From Paenibacillus sp. FSL R7-0273 (GTDB lineage: Bacteria > Bacillota > Bacilli > Paenibacillales > Paenibacillaceae), in the NCBI RefSeq assembly GCF_000758625.1, contig NZ_CP009283.1, positions 2,243,501-2,307,500 on the forward strand: a stretch of 64,000 nucleotides of DNA. Reading direction: 5' to 3'. Shown one piece after another: positions 39,401 to 47,567 of the stretch. The notes beneath the pieces are model-generated. The model saw only the letters and a list, made by a program, of their open reading frames with translations. It did not search any database and was not told where the DNA came from. Position 1 is the first letter of the stretch; every line of letters starts with the position of its first letter. The position numbers and the translations under genes were made by a program.

Positions 39401-40394
39401 GACAGACGGTATGGAGCCAACCGACACTGTCGGACGCGGGCTCTTCAAGGATAACCGGATTCTGGAATTCCATACTGCGCTTCCGGTGGAGGGCAGCTCA
39501 GATGATCAAATTGCCGCGTCGCTCCGCCGGATCAGTGCAGAGATGAAGGCTGCGGCGGGAGAATTAAGTCCGGTAGGCATTGCAGTGATTCCGGATAAGC
39601 TTTCGCTGGCAGAGCTCCTGGAGCGTGCCCGCAAAGAGCATCCGGAGCGGGAAAAGCATCTTGTACCTGTAGGACTCGACTGGAATACTACAGTTCCGGC
39701 AGAAATGAATATAAAGCGGGTCAATAATTTCGTAGTGTCGTATACGAATCCTCAGCTGGCAGATTTCAGGTTCAACTCGCTGGTGCAGGCTATCTATGAG
39801 TCTTCTGATCAGATAAGCAAGGAATTCCATTTGTTTGACAGCGGAGGTATCCCACTGGCAGAACTGAAGGCCAATCCTGTGGTTACCCGCTGTATGAATA
39901 CGGCTGAAGAGTTTTTGAAGCTTACACAATGGCTGATAGAACAGCTGCAGATGAGAAAAAATGATGCCCGGCAAGCTTTTGCCGAGGCCGAGGTCCGCGA
40001 TGCCTTTGATGAATCGGGCTATATTCTGTCCAAATATCCGCTGCTCGTCATTTTAATGCCGCATTTCAAATCGGCGTTTGATTTGATGGAAAATGACTCA
40101 CTGGATCACTTGGAGCGGGTCGCAAGATTTGGCGGCGGGCTGGGTGTGCTGATAATGGTCGGCAGCAACACCGTTGAGCTAAATAAAATGCAGTTCACCA
40201 TTGAACTTGCGGGTGAGTTGATCAGCAGCGGGAATGCACTGTTGTCAGGCGGAACTCCAAGTGATCATACATGTTATGCTGCATTGCTGGATCAGTTGGA
40301 TTATCAGCAACAAAATCAGGTCATGGATGCCAGTGAAGCCATTTTGCTAATAGAAGGGGCAAGCCAGCGGCTCAAAATGATTACAGAACTATAG
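36405..40394 (+). CDS. essC: EssC/EccC-like FtsK/SpoIIIE ATPase of type VII secretion
   Basis: About 1,329 residues. Two membrane segments lie at about 40-85, followed by a coiled stretch and three ATPase modules. Module 1 has Walker A GTTGSGKS (about 486) and Walker B [12 protein letters not shown]. Module 2 has GAPSSGKTT (about 827) and [11 protein letters not shown]. Module 3 (about 1090-1329) has no P-loop. ATPase-1 continues into the typical [20 protein letters not shown]. The protein energises and gates substrate export. It lacks the two FHA domains that start S. aureus EssC and B. subtilis YukBA, and so resembles actinobacterial EccC. ATG 36405 is preceded by a weak GGTGA; an in-frame GTG lies at 36390. 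First gene of a long operon. Confidence 0.88.
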   Translation: [1329 protein letters not shown]

Positions 40395-40414
40395 ATAAGC
40401 AGGTGAAAAAAGCT

Positions 40415-41173
40415 ATGAAGCCAGCTCGTAAAGCCTTTGAATTGAACGCTCTGGAAATCATTTATCTGACTGCGTTAACTGGAGGGACGAGCTTTCCGGG
40501 ATTGGAAACTATTCTCACAGAGGAATCGGATCGCGGCCTGCGTTCCCTTATGGATGCCCAGATGAGGTCACTTGAAGTGAAGGGATATCTGGAAACTGAT
40601 TTTACGGGGAATGCGCAGGTGAAGGAGGAGCTTCATGAATTTATCTGTGCGGCCACAGGCAGCAAGGCTTATCTCAGCCAGATTATACAATGGGATGAAG
40701 GGATGGTTAAAGTCTCTTATTTCTTCCGGGAAGGAACCTGGTTTGAGCTTGAACACCAGCCGGACGGCACCAGTTACAGAGTGCAGGAAATCTATGCTTG
40801 GCATGAGCTAATGTTCCAGGTGGTGAATAGAATCCCGTTGGTGCAAAGCTCGGATAGCTCCGGAGAGTTACTGTCTGCAGCAGAAGAGTCTGAGCTTGAA
40901 AAGTGGGCGGGGCAATGTCTTTTAACCGGAGCCTCGGTGCTCTCCCTGGCGGAAATCCGCTGCACTGCTGAAGAGGCAGAAGTATACAGAGATCTAAACC
41001 TGCTGATCCATGATGATCAAATGTGGCTGCTGCGGCGCGAAACAGATGAAGAGGTTATGAGGACTTCTGTTAGCTTTGCAACAGCGTTAAAGGAATTGAT
41101 AGCTTGGCTGCAGGATTCAATACTATCGGGGGAGGATGGACATGCCGACAGCATTGACGACCTTTCAGTTTAA
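40415..41173 (+). CDS. Possible EspG-like secretion-associated protein
   Basis: 252 residues from the ATG at 40415 (AGGTGA eight bases upstream). No membrane segment or signal. The order of elements recalls ESX EspG: an N-terminal helix 'FELNALEIIYLTALTGGT', a winged-helix-like 'RSLMDAQMRSLEVKGYLE', then 'EELHEFICAATGSKAYLS', then beta strands 'KVSYFFREGTWFELEHQ'. EspG chaperones PE/PPE substrates in mycobacteria. Similarity here is by pattern only and is distant, so this is a hypothesis. It lies directly downstream of the EssC-like ATPase, and its 3' end overlaps the YukD-like gene by 32 bases. Confidence 0.55.
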   Translation: MKPARKAFELNALEIIYLTALTGGTSFPGLETILTEESDRGLRSLMDAQMRSLEVKGYLETDFTGNAQVKEELHEFICAATGSKAYLSQIIQWDEGMVKVSYFFREGTWFELEHQPDGTSYRVQEIYAWHELMFQVVNRIPLVQSSDSSGELLSAAEESELEKWAGQCLLTGASVLSLAEIRCTAEEAEVYRDLNLLIHDDQMWLLRRETDEEVMRTSVSFATALKELIAWLQDSILSGEDGHADSIDDLSV

Positions 41174-41393
41174 AGGAAACGGGGCCAAAGTGATTGATTT
41201 GGAGCTTTCCCTTTCTCTTACGGCGGGGCAATGCCTTGAGCTCCTGAAGCAAGCGAGCTGGCTTCCGGATGATTGGGAATTCAAATGTGAGGTCAGCAGC
41301 ACCGGAGAGGCCTGGGCGGAGCTAGGGCTGGAAGTGCTGCTGGCTGATGTTATTCAGGGTGATGGGTCGATAATCCGGATATTGCCTTACTAA
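41142..41393 (+). CDS. YukD/EsaB-like ubiquitin-fold protein
   Basis: 83 residues. The ATG at 41142 follows GGGGGAGG by six bases; an earlier ATG abuts that site. The sequence runs ALTTFQFKGNGAKVIDLELS, then LTAGQCLELLKQASWL, then EVLLADVIQGDGSIIRILPY, the order of beta, helix and final beta strand of YukD/EsaB, a ubiquitin-like part of Bacillota type VII systems. The closing 'DG..I.IL' turn is typical. It overlaps the preceding gene by 32 bases, which implies coupled translation. Confidence 0.7.
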   Translation: MPTALTTFQFKGNGAKVIDLELSLSLTAGQCLELLKQASWLPDDWEFKCEVSSTGEAWAELGLEVLLADVIQGDGSIIRILPY

Positions 41394-41421
41394 GCGGGTA
41401 GGTTACCCGGGGAGGATTCTT

Positions 41422-42876
41422 ATGAAAAGCGTACATTTAGTTTGCTCACCTGAACTGATTATGCTGCTGTCCAGATCACTGGAGCATGAAGGATACGTCA
41501 TTTCAGGTAAGCATTCTACTTTACATAGTTTTATCAGCGGCTTCAGCAGCAAAGAGGTTGATCCTGCATCCATTGTAATTATGGAGGGTGGAGCAGGGCT
41601 GGGAACACCGGTAAAGACTGCTGATATCATTGGCTATATGACACTGATCCGTAAGTATCTCAAACATACAAGACTGATTGTTCAGCTGGACCCTGTGCTG
41701 CGTACAGATGTTGAGTTCATCAGGTCCATGGTAAATATGAATATTCATGATCTTCAGTTCACCACGGAATTCCGGGGCGATGATCTGCTGGACTGGATTA
41801 AGGAAAAGAAAACGACAAGAGACTACTATCATATTCTGGGGAAAAAGAAGGGCCTTTTTTCGTTCAAAAGCAAATCAGCGGCAGCCGCTGTAATCCCGGC
41901 ATTGGAGGAGCCGGCGACTCCTCCCGCAAGACCGGCTGAGTCACTTACCCGTCCGCAACCGGTGGCTGTTCCGAAATCCCCGCCGGGTGGCATCGGCGGG
42001 AGAACCGGCAATGCCACCCGCCCTGCTGCAACGCCTGCGGGGCCAGGATCAAGGCCGACGGCCAGAACAGCAGCTCCGGCGCCTTCCGAGACGGAAACGC
42101 TGGAAAGCCTGGCGCAATCTATACCGGCAGAGGAATCTGCCGCAGCTGTTACGGGTCAGAGAATACTGGGGAGTAATGTGCCCCTTGTAATCGGGGTCTG
42201 TGGTATCGGCGGGGAAGAGGATGCTGGCGCGGCTGCTTTTCTTGTGGCGGCAGGTCTGGCAGAGCTGGGCTGGAAGCCGCTGGTCTGCAGTGATGACAGA
42301 CCGGAGATCGGCTCGCTTGAACAGATTGCTTTTAAAGGTGAAAAGGAAGATTCCGTGTCTAACATGTTTGAATATGAGGGAGTTACCTTTTACCGCAGAG
42401 GATATTCGTGGGATATGTCCGAGCTGCTGGCCAGCGGGTTCACGCATATCATTCTTTGGCTTGATATCCATCGTGAACGGAAGGGGACCGGGGGATTAGA
42501 GCTGTGGTGGAACTCACAGATTCCGATCATGGTAGGCAATGGGGCCATGTGGAAATATGAGCTGCTGAAAGAGAAGCTGAATACACTGAATCCTTTTGAG
42601 CGCAAGCGTTGCAGGCTGCTCCTGGAGAACGGGCATCAAGAGGTGCTGCAAATGCTGAAAAAGGATTTTCCGGAGATTGGAGCCTCTCTGATGCCGGCAC
42701 ATCAGGATCCGTTATATCCGGATAAAGCGGCTGTCGAATGGGTGATGAAGCTGCTGACGGTTCAGAAAAAGCTCTTCCGCAAGCAAACGCTGCTCTGGGT
42801 AATTGCAGGGGCGGTGTTGTTTGTAACGATACTGTTAATAGGCATCGGATTCTCCTTTGTTCCGGAGAGCCGTTAA
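41422..42876 (+). CDS. CpaE-like protein with degenerate ParA domain and C-terminal anchor
   Basis: 484 residues. N-terminal 1-135 looks like a receiver-type or CpaE N-domain (VHLVCSPELIMLLSRSLEHE). Residues about 145-240 are a Pro/Ala-rich linker. A MinD/ParA-like domain follows (LVIGVCGIGGEEDAGAAAFL), where the P-loop lysine is gone (GIGGEEDAG in place of GGVGKT). A single membrane helix lies near the C-terminus (LLWVIAGAVLFVTILLIGIG). In Tad pili CpaE positions the assembly ATPase; here the fused helix would tether it to the membrane. GGGGAGG precedes the ATG. Domain assignment beyond the ParA-like part is tentative. Confidence 0.65.
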   Translation: MKSVHLVCSPELIMLLSRSLEHEGYVISGKHSTLHSFISGFSSKEVDPASIVIMEGGAGLGTPVKTADIIGYMTLIRKYLKHTRLIVQLDPVLRTDVEFIRSMVNMNIHDLQFTTEFRGDDLLDWIKEKKTTRDYYHILGKKKGLFSFKSKSAAAAVIPALEEPATPPARPAESLTRPQPVAVPKSPPGGIGGRTGNATRPAATPAGPGSRPTARTAAPAPSETETLESLAQSIPAEESAAAVTGQRILGSNVPLVIGVCGIGGEEDAGAAAFLVAAGLAELGWKPLVCSDDRPEIGSLEQIAFKGEKEDSVSNMFEYEGVTFYRRGYSWDMSELLASGFTHIILWLDIHRERKGTGGLELWWNSQIPIMVGNGAMWKYELLKEKLNTLNPFERKRCRLLLENGHQEVLQMLKKDFPEIGASLMPAHQDPLYPDKAAVEWVMKLLTVQKKLFRKQTLLWVIAGAVLFVTILLIGIGFSFVPESR

Positions 42877-42897
42877 TTCACAACCGGGAGGCGGGCT

Positions 42898-43242
42898 ATG
42901 AATTCAGGTTTGGTTAGAGGGATGGCTTTCAACTGCCATCAGCTGCTGGCTCCTGCCCAGGAGTGCAGCGACAAGATGAGTGCTGCGACCTTAGGCATCT
43001 CTAATTATTGGGTAGATATGGGCGGGGAAGAATTTAGGCAGAACTGCACGGAATGGATTAGGAAGATGAATCAATTCAAGGCTGCAATTGCCCAGATTGA
43101 AGCTGAAATGATGAATTATGCTAATAAACTGCAGATAGAAGAAGAGGCAGAGGCTGCGAGAGTGAAGGAAGCACAGCGGCAAGCCGCCGAACAAGCTGCG
43201 GCTGCTGCGGCAGCGGCAAAAATGACAGGTAAAACTAAATAG
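42898..43242 (+). CDS. WXG100-like small protein with charged C-terminal tail
   Basis: 114 residues. Two predicted helices flank YWVDMGGEEFRQNC, which resembles the W-x-G turn of WXG100/ESX proteins but reads W-V-D-M-G-G. The C-terminal 35 residues are Glu/Ala/Arg-rich (EEEAEAARVKEAQRQAAEQA), an extension uncommon in ordinary EsxA. There is no signal peptide. GGGAGGCGGG precedes the ATG. It could be an exported substrate or a structural subunit of the machine. It is encoded inside the operon, unlike the second WXG100 gene at 57596. Confidence 0.6.
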   Translation: MNSGLVRGMAFNCHQLLAPAQECSDKMSAATLGISNYWVDMGGEEFRQNCTEWIRKMNQFKAAIAQIEAEMMNYANKLQIEEEAEAARVKEAQRQAAEQAAAAAAAAKMTGKTK

Positions 43243-43263
43243 GGACCGAAATGAGGTTATGAA

Positions 43264-44310
43264 GTGGCAGTACGCAAGCGGAAAAAAATGTTGAGATACA
43301 CGATAATTTCAGGATGCCTTGTTGCCGTCGCAACCTCAGGGGTATGGTTCGCAACTTACCGCCATTACAATGCACGGCTGATTGATGAGCGGGCTGCATA
43401 TGAAGCTCAGCTGGCGGACAAGGATGACGTCCTGCAGCGGTATATGGACCAGTCCCAGTCAGCCTATGTTCTAGTCTCGGCAAAGCTCGCCGGTGAGGCG
43501 ATTACCGCTGAGGATGTAATGGAAGAGAAGCTTCCCAAATTCTCATCTCCGGATAATCTGATCAGCGATGCACAAGCGATTGTAGGTAAATACCTGAAGA
43601 TCAATGCGATGCCGGGCACGGCGGTAACCACAGAGATGGTAAGGGATAAGGCCAGGCTCGAGCCTTCTGAACGTAAGGAAGAGACTCAATATATCAAGCT
43701 CCCGCTGCGGCTGACCAAACGGGATGTCGTTGATATCCGCATCATATTTCCTAACGGTGAGGATTACATAGTTATCGGAAAAAAATCGCTGGAGGATGTA
43801 GACTTGGCGAATCAGTATACCTTTTTTAATGATAGCGAAGAAGAAGCGCAGCTGCTGCAGGCAGCCTTAGTAGATGCTTATATTAATGACGCTGAACTGT
43901 ACATGAAGCAATATGTGGAGCCAGAGCTCCAGCCTGAGCCTTTGGTTAATTATGTGCCTAATCTGGATGTGCTCGGCGTAATGAAGAGCAATCCCTTCAT
44001 TATTGATCAAGCCAAATGGAGCCTTGCCGAGAAGCTGCGTACGGAGCTGGAGGAGCGGCTGGAAGCTCTTGAGGATGAAGATAAAATACGTGTCGGAGCA
44101 GACGCCCCAAGCGGCAGCGGTGTGATTAAGCGGAAAGCGGAGCAGGGAGCTGCAGCCGCTGAAGCAGCCCAAGCAGATAACAGCCAATCTGTAAACGGTA
44201 TTATTGATCAGAGTAATCAGGCTCCTGTTGATTCCAGTGCGGATCAGAGCTCGGCTGGGGGAATCAATACGGAAGCGGCAACGGAAGATAGTCTGCTGGA
44301 AGGAGAGTGA
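43264..44310 (+). CDS. CpaB-like SAF-domain membrane protein
   Basis: 348 residues; GTG start with GAGGT upstream. One N-terminal membrane anchor (TIISGCLVAVATSGVWFATY), a short coiled stretch, then a SAF domain around 60-135 (YVLVSAKLAGEAITAEDVME, KLPKFSSPDN, AMPGTAVTTEMV). SAF domains of CpaB/RcpC bind cell wall in Tad pilus systems. The rest (VDIRIIFPNGEDYIVIGKKS) matches the post-SAF beta region of RcpC. The C-terminal 80 residues are low-complexity (Ala, Gln, Ser, Asp). The start codon of the next gene lies close to its stop. Confidence 0.72.
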   Translation: MAVRKRKKMLRYTIISGCLVAVATSGVWFATYRHYNARLIDERAAYEAQLADKDDVLQRYMDQSQSAYVLVSAKLAGEAITAEDVMEEKLPKFSSPDNLISDAQAIVGKYLKINAMPGTAVTTEMVRDKARLEPSERKEETQYIKLPLRLTKRDVVDIRIIFPNGEDYIVIGKKSLEDVDLANQYTFFNDSEEEAQLLQAALVDAYINDAELYMKQYVEPELQPEPLVNYVPNLDVLGVMKSNPFIIDQAKWSLAEKLRTELEERLEALEDEDKIRVGADAPSGSGVIKRKAEQGAAAAEAAQADNSQSVNGIIDQSNQAPVDSSADQSSAGGINTEAATEDSLLEGE

Positions 44311-44315
44311 CGGGT

Positions 44316-44894
44316 TTGAATATTGTTGTCGCCGGAGATTGCGAGAAGCATGATTTCATACTGGCAGCGGCGGTTCTGTTGAAGGGCTACTTTAATAATG
44401 ATGTCATGATTGTTTCAGACAACAGCCGGCATTATCAGTATTTTGAAGGTGAAGTATCCGGTATACAGATCATGCATGCTGAGCCGGCTGTGGCTGACAG
44501 GCCTGATATTGTCCTGTATGACTGGCATCATGGTTATCCGGAAGGGCTTGAGGACGAAAAAACAGTGTTTGCAACCAGCTATGAACGTCAGGCAATGGAA
44601 AATGTGGATATGCTGCTGGATCAAAAGCGTATACCCGGGCTTCTGCTTATTATTGAAGAGGAATGCGGGCTTGGCCTGAAATATATAGACAGCTATTATC
44701 CGGTAATTGCTTCTAAGATCAGTTATATAAGCAGCGCTGAGCGGCGAATTGACTGGGTTCATGACGGGCGGGTGAAGCTGAAGGTGGATAAGGACTTTGC
44801 GGAGGCGGTAAATGACTTTTTAATTGAAATCTGCAATGTTCCTAAGAATGACATCAAGAAGCTGTGGCAGTATGCAAGGAAACGGGGGGACTAA
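44316..44894 (+). CDS. Small ParA/MinD-like protein without P-loop
   Basis: About 192 residues; TTG start at 44316 with AAGGAGAG eight bases upstream, overlapping nothing; a GTG at 44307 would overlap the preceding stop. The first strands (LNIVVAGDCEKHDFILAAAV) and 'VMIVSDN' follow the MinD/ParA fold, but the phosphate-binding loop is missing. 'PDIVLYDWHHG' recalls the Walker B region. It may be an inactive partner of the adjacent ParA-like protein, as in other pseudo-ATPase pairs. I do not recognise a named family. Confidence 0.55.
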   Translation: MNIVVAGDCEKHDFILAAAVLLKGYFNNDVMIVSDNSRHYQYFEGEVSGIQIMHAEPAVADRPDIVLYDWHHGYPEGLEDEKTVFATSYERQAMENVDMLLDQKRIPGLLLIIEEECGLGLKYIDSYYPVIASKISYISSAERRIDWVHDGRVKLKVDKDFAEAVNDFLIEICNVPKNDIKKLWQYARKRGD

Positions 44895-44896
44895 AG

Positions 44897-45727
44897 GTGC
44901 TGGTAGCTTTCTGGGGGCCTGCCCGAGGGCAGGGGAGAACAACTTCAAATATGGCCGTTGTTGCGGCAACGATAGCGCTGGATTATCATATCCGGGTGCT
45001 GATGACGCATACGCATTCAGAGCAAGGGGTACTAGAGCATGTGTTTTCTCAGACAAAAGCCGCGGCGCAGGCTAGTACTTCGGGGGGGATGGACGCGATT
45101 GAGCGGCTTGTACAATGCGGGCTGCTTACTCCGGAGGGAATAAGAGATCATGCGGAATCTATTCTTAAAGACCGGCTGGAGCTGTTAAGCGGTTCGCTGC
45201 ATTCAGAGAAGCATGCGGCCCGGCTTTTGCTTCCGCATATTTTCCGGGATTACAGAAGATTTTATGACCTGCTGTTCGTGGATATTTCGTCGGAAGACGA
45301 CCCGGAGGTGGCAGCGCTCGTCATGGAGCAGGCGGATCTGATCGTTGTGAATCTGAGCCAAAATCAGGTGAGCCTCAATAACTATTTTGTGGCAAACGGA
45401 AAAGCGCCTGTGCCGGAGCATAAGAATGTGCTCTATTGCCTGGGGGCCTACGAGCGCAGCTCAAGGATGAACAAGGAAAGAATGATTAAGCAGTACGGGG
45501 TCAAAAAATCTGCTGTTGGCTTTGTACCTCACCATATAGGTTTTATGGATGCCCAGAACGAGCGCCGCACAGTTCAGTTTCTGTTGAAGGCAAGGGAAGC
45601 CAGAGCCCGGTTTCTGGAATTTAGTGAAGAAGCCTATTTCACTGCTGCAGTACGCAGGCTCGGCCAGCTTATTCTTAAGACGCTGGAAATCTCCCCTGTG
45701 CCGGAATTGGAAGCTGCAAATGATTAA
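44897..45727 (+). CDS. ParA/CpaE-like ATPase with altered P-loop
   Basis: About 276 residues; GTG start with GGGGGA six bases upstream. The N-terminus VAFWGPARGQGRTTSNMAVV matches the ParA/MinD deviant Walker A, except that the catalytic lysine position reads arginine (GQGRTT for GGVGKTT). 'DLLFVDISSEDDPEV' is the Walker B-like segment and 'ADLIVVNLSQNQVSLNNYF' is the usual switch region. In pilus systems this class helps place or time the assembly motor. The gene overlaps the CpaF-like gene by eight bases. Confidence 0.68.
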   Translation: MLVAFWGPARGQGRTTSNMAVVAATIALDYHIRVLMTHTHSEQGVLEHVFSQTKAAAQASTSGGMDAIERLVQCGLLTPEGIRDHAESILKDRLELLSGSLHSEKHAARLLLPHIFRDYRRFYDLLFVDISSEDDPEVAALVMEQADLIVVNLSQNQVSLNNYFVANGKAPVPEHKNVLYCLGAYERSSRMNKERMIKQYGVKKSAVGFVPHHIGFMDAQNERRTVQFLLKAREARARFLEFSEEAYFTAAVRRLGQLILKTLEISPVPELEAAND

Positions 45728-47567
45728 TCTGATCCTGATAATTGTTGTTTTGGCTGCTATTGGAGTATTCCTGTTTCTATGGCTGGGCCAGCGTAAAGAC
45801 TCAGCTCCGCCGTCCGTGCAGCTAAAATATGATATGAATGAAATCGTTCTGTTTCTAAGACGGGCGTTTGAGGAGATTATCGCTTCCTCTCTATATGAAG
45901 GAAGTCCGAGCGAAGAAGAATATAACCGCCGCAAAGCACGGCGCAGAGAATTACAGAAGGCGCTTAGAAGCTGTATGCATGGTGATTTATCCGCCAAAAA
46001 ATACGTGAAGCTGTACATGAAGGATCTGCTGGTACAGACCTATGGCCTGGATGAAGGAAATGTGGATAAGATCATCAGCTTCGGACATGTGAACCGTCTG
46101 ACCTCCCAGGATTGCTTCGATATTTTGCTCCATGTGTTCAAGAAGGATCACGGGCAGGACGCATTTAATGTAATGGTCAGCAAATATAGCCTGGACACGC
46201 TGCAAAGGCTGCCGGACGGTTCGCGGGGATACAAGATTACGGAGCAGCAGATCCGCAATATCTATCAATCGGAGCAGCCGAGACTATCTGCCCAGGACAA
46301 GATTGAAATTATCGTGCAGCGTGCTTATCAGATCTATAAGGGGCTTGGAGTAATCGATGAGCTCCGGGACCAGAATATCGATGGCGTCAACGGCGGAACA
46401 AGCGGGATGCCTCCGGATGTCGTGCAGACCACGGATTCTTTGGAATATACCAAACAGCAGCATTTCATCCCTCAATCCTATGATGCAGTCTGGACATTCT
46501 ACCGCGGAAAGTCGCTGCATCTGGAATTTTTGAGCTTTGGTTCCGAGAAGGAGCTCAAACGGGTCTGTCAGAACATTTACGGCTTTGGCAATCCGGGCCA
46601 GCTGAACGAATCCAAGGGATACATCATCAACGATATGGCTGACGGCAGCCGTGTTGTAGTGGTTAGGCCCAAAATGGCTGAAAGCTGGGCGTTCTTTGTC
46701 CGTAAATTCAATGATTCACTGGTAGAGCTGGACCAGCAGATCAAAGATGAAGGTGCACCGCTTGCGATCAGCATGCTTGTCTACCTTATCCTTGGTCATC
46801 AGGTAACAGCGATTACGGGTAGGCAGGGATCGGGGAAAACAACACTGCTCAAAGCGTTAATCAAATATATTGACGCCAAAAATATCCGGATTCAGGAAAC
46901 CTCTTTTGAAATTTGGGCTAGAAAAATGTATCCGGGTAAGAATATTCTTTCATTCCGAGAAACACCTTCGGTCAGCGGGCAGGATGGGCTGGATGTGCAA
47001 AAGAAAACCGACGGTGCGGTTAACATTGTCGGTGAGGCTGCTACTCACAGTGTGGTCAGCTATGTCATTCAGGCCGCCCAGGTAGCTTCAGAGTATACCC
47101 TGTTTACCCATCACGGCAAAACACTGGCCAATCTCGTCAGCGCACTCCGCAACAGCCTGATTGCCTCAGGTGCATTCAGCAATGAAAAAATTGCCGAGGT
47201 GCAGGTGGTTGAGGCTCTGGGCTTCAATGTCCATCTGGTTCTGAGAAACGGTAAACGGTACATTGAGCGTATTACGGAGATTATCCCGGCCGATCCCCAG
47301 TTTGAGTATCCCCAGAGTTACAGGGATCAGGCGGAGATTACGGACAAGCTGGACGCTTTTATGGATACGATGACTGAATACTTTGGACGGATGACGGACA
47401 GGCGTTCTTATCAATATCGGGATGTTATTGTCTGGGAAGCCGGAGAATACGTTGTCAAGCACCCGATCAGCAGCCGGAAGGTTGATGAGATGCGAAAAAA
47501 TATGGATGAGGATGATGCAGCCGGATTCACGGCATTTCTTGAACAGTATTGGGGGCAAACCGCATGA
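45720..47567 (+). CDS. CpaF/TadA-like secretion ATPase with N-terminal anchor
   Basis: 615 residues. An N-terminal membrane helix ([20 protein letters not shown]) is unusual for CpaF. A helical region of about 300 residues follows, and the motor domain begins near residue 340: Walker A [13 protein letters not shown] (about 367), Asp-box-like [11 protein letters not shown], Walker B AVNIVGEA, and His-box [13 protein letters not shown]. These hexameric ATPases power type II and type IV pilus systems. Its presence beside an EssC-like ATPase gives the locus two energy sources. It overlaps the TadB/C-like gene by ATGA. Confidence 0.85.
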   Translation: [615 protein letters not shown]

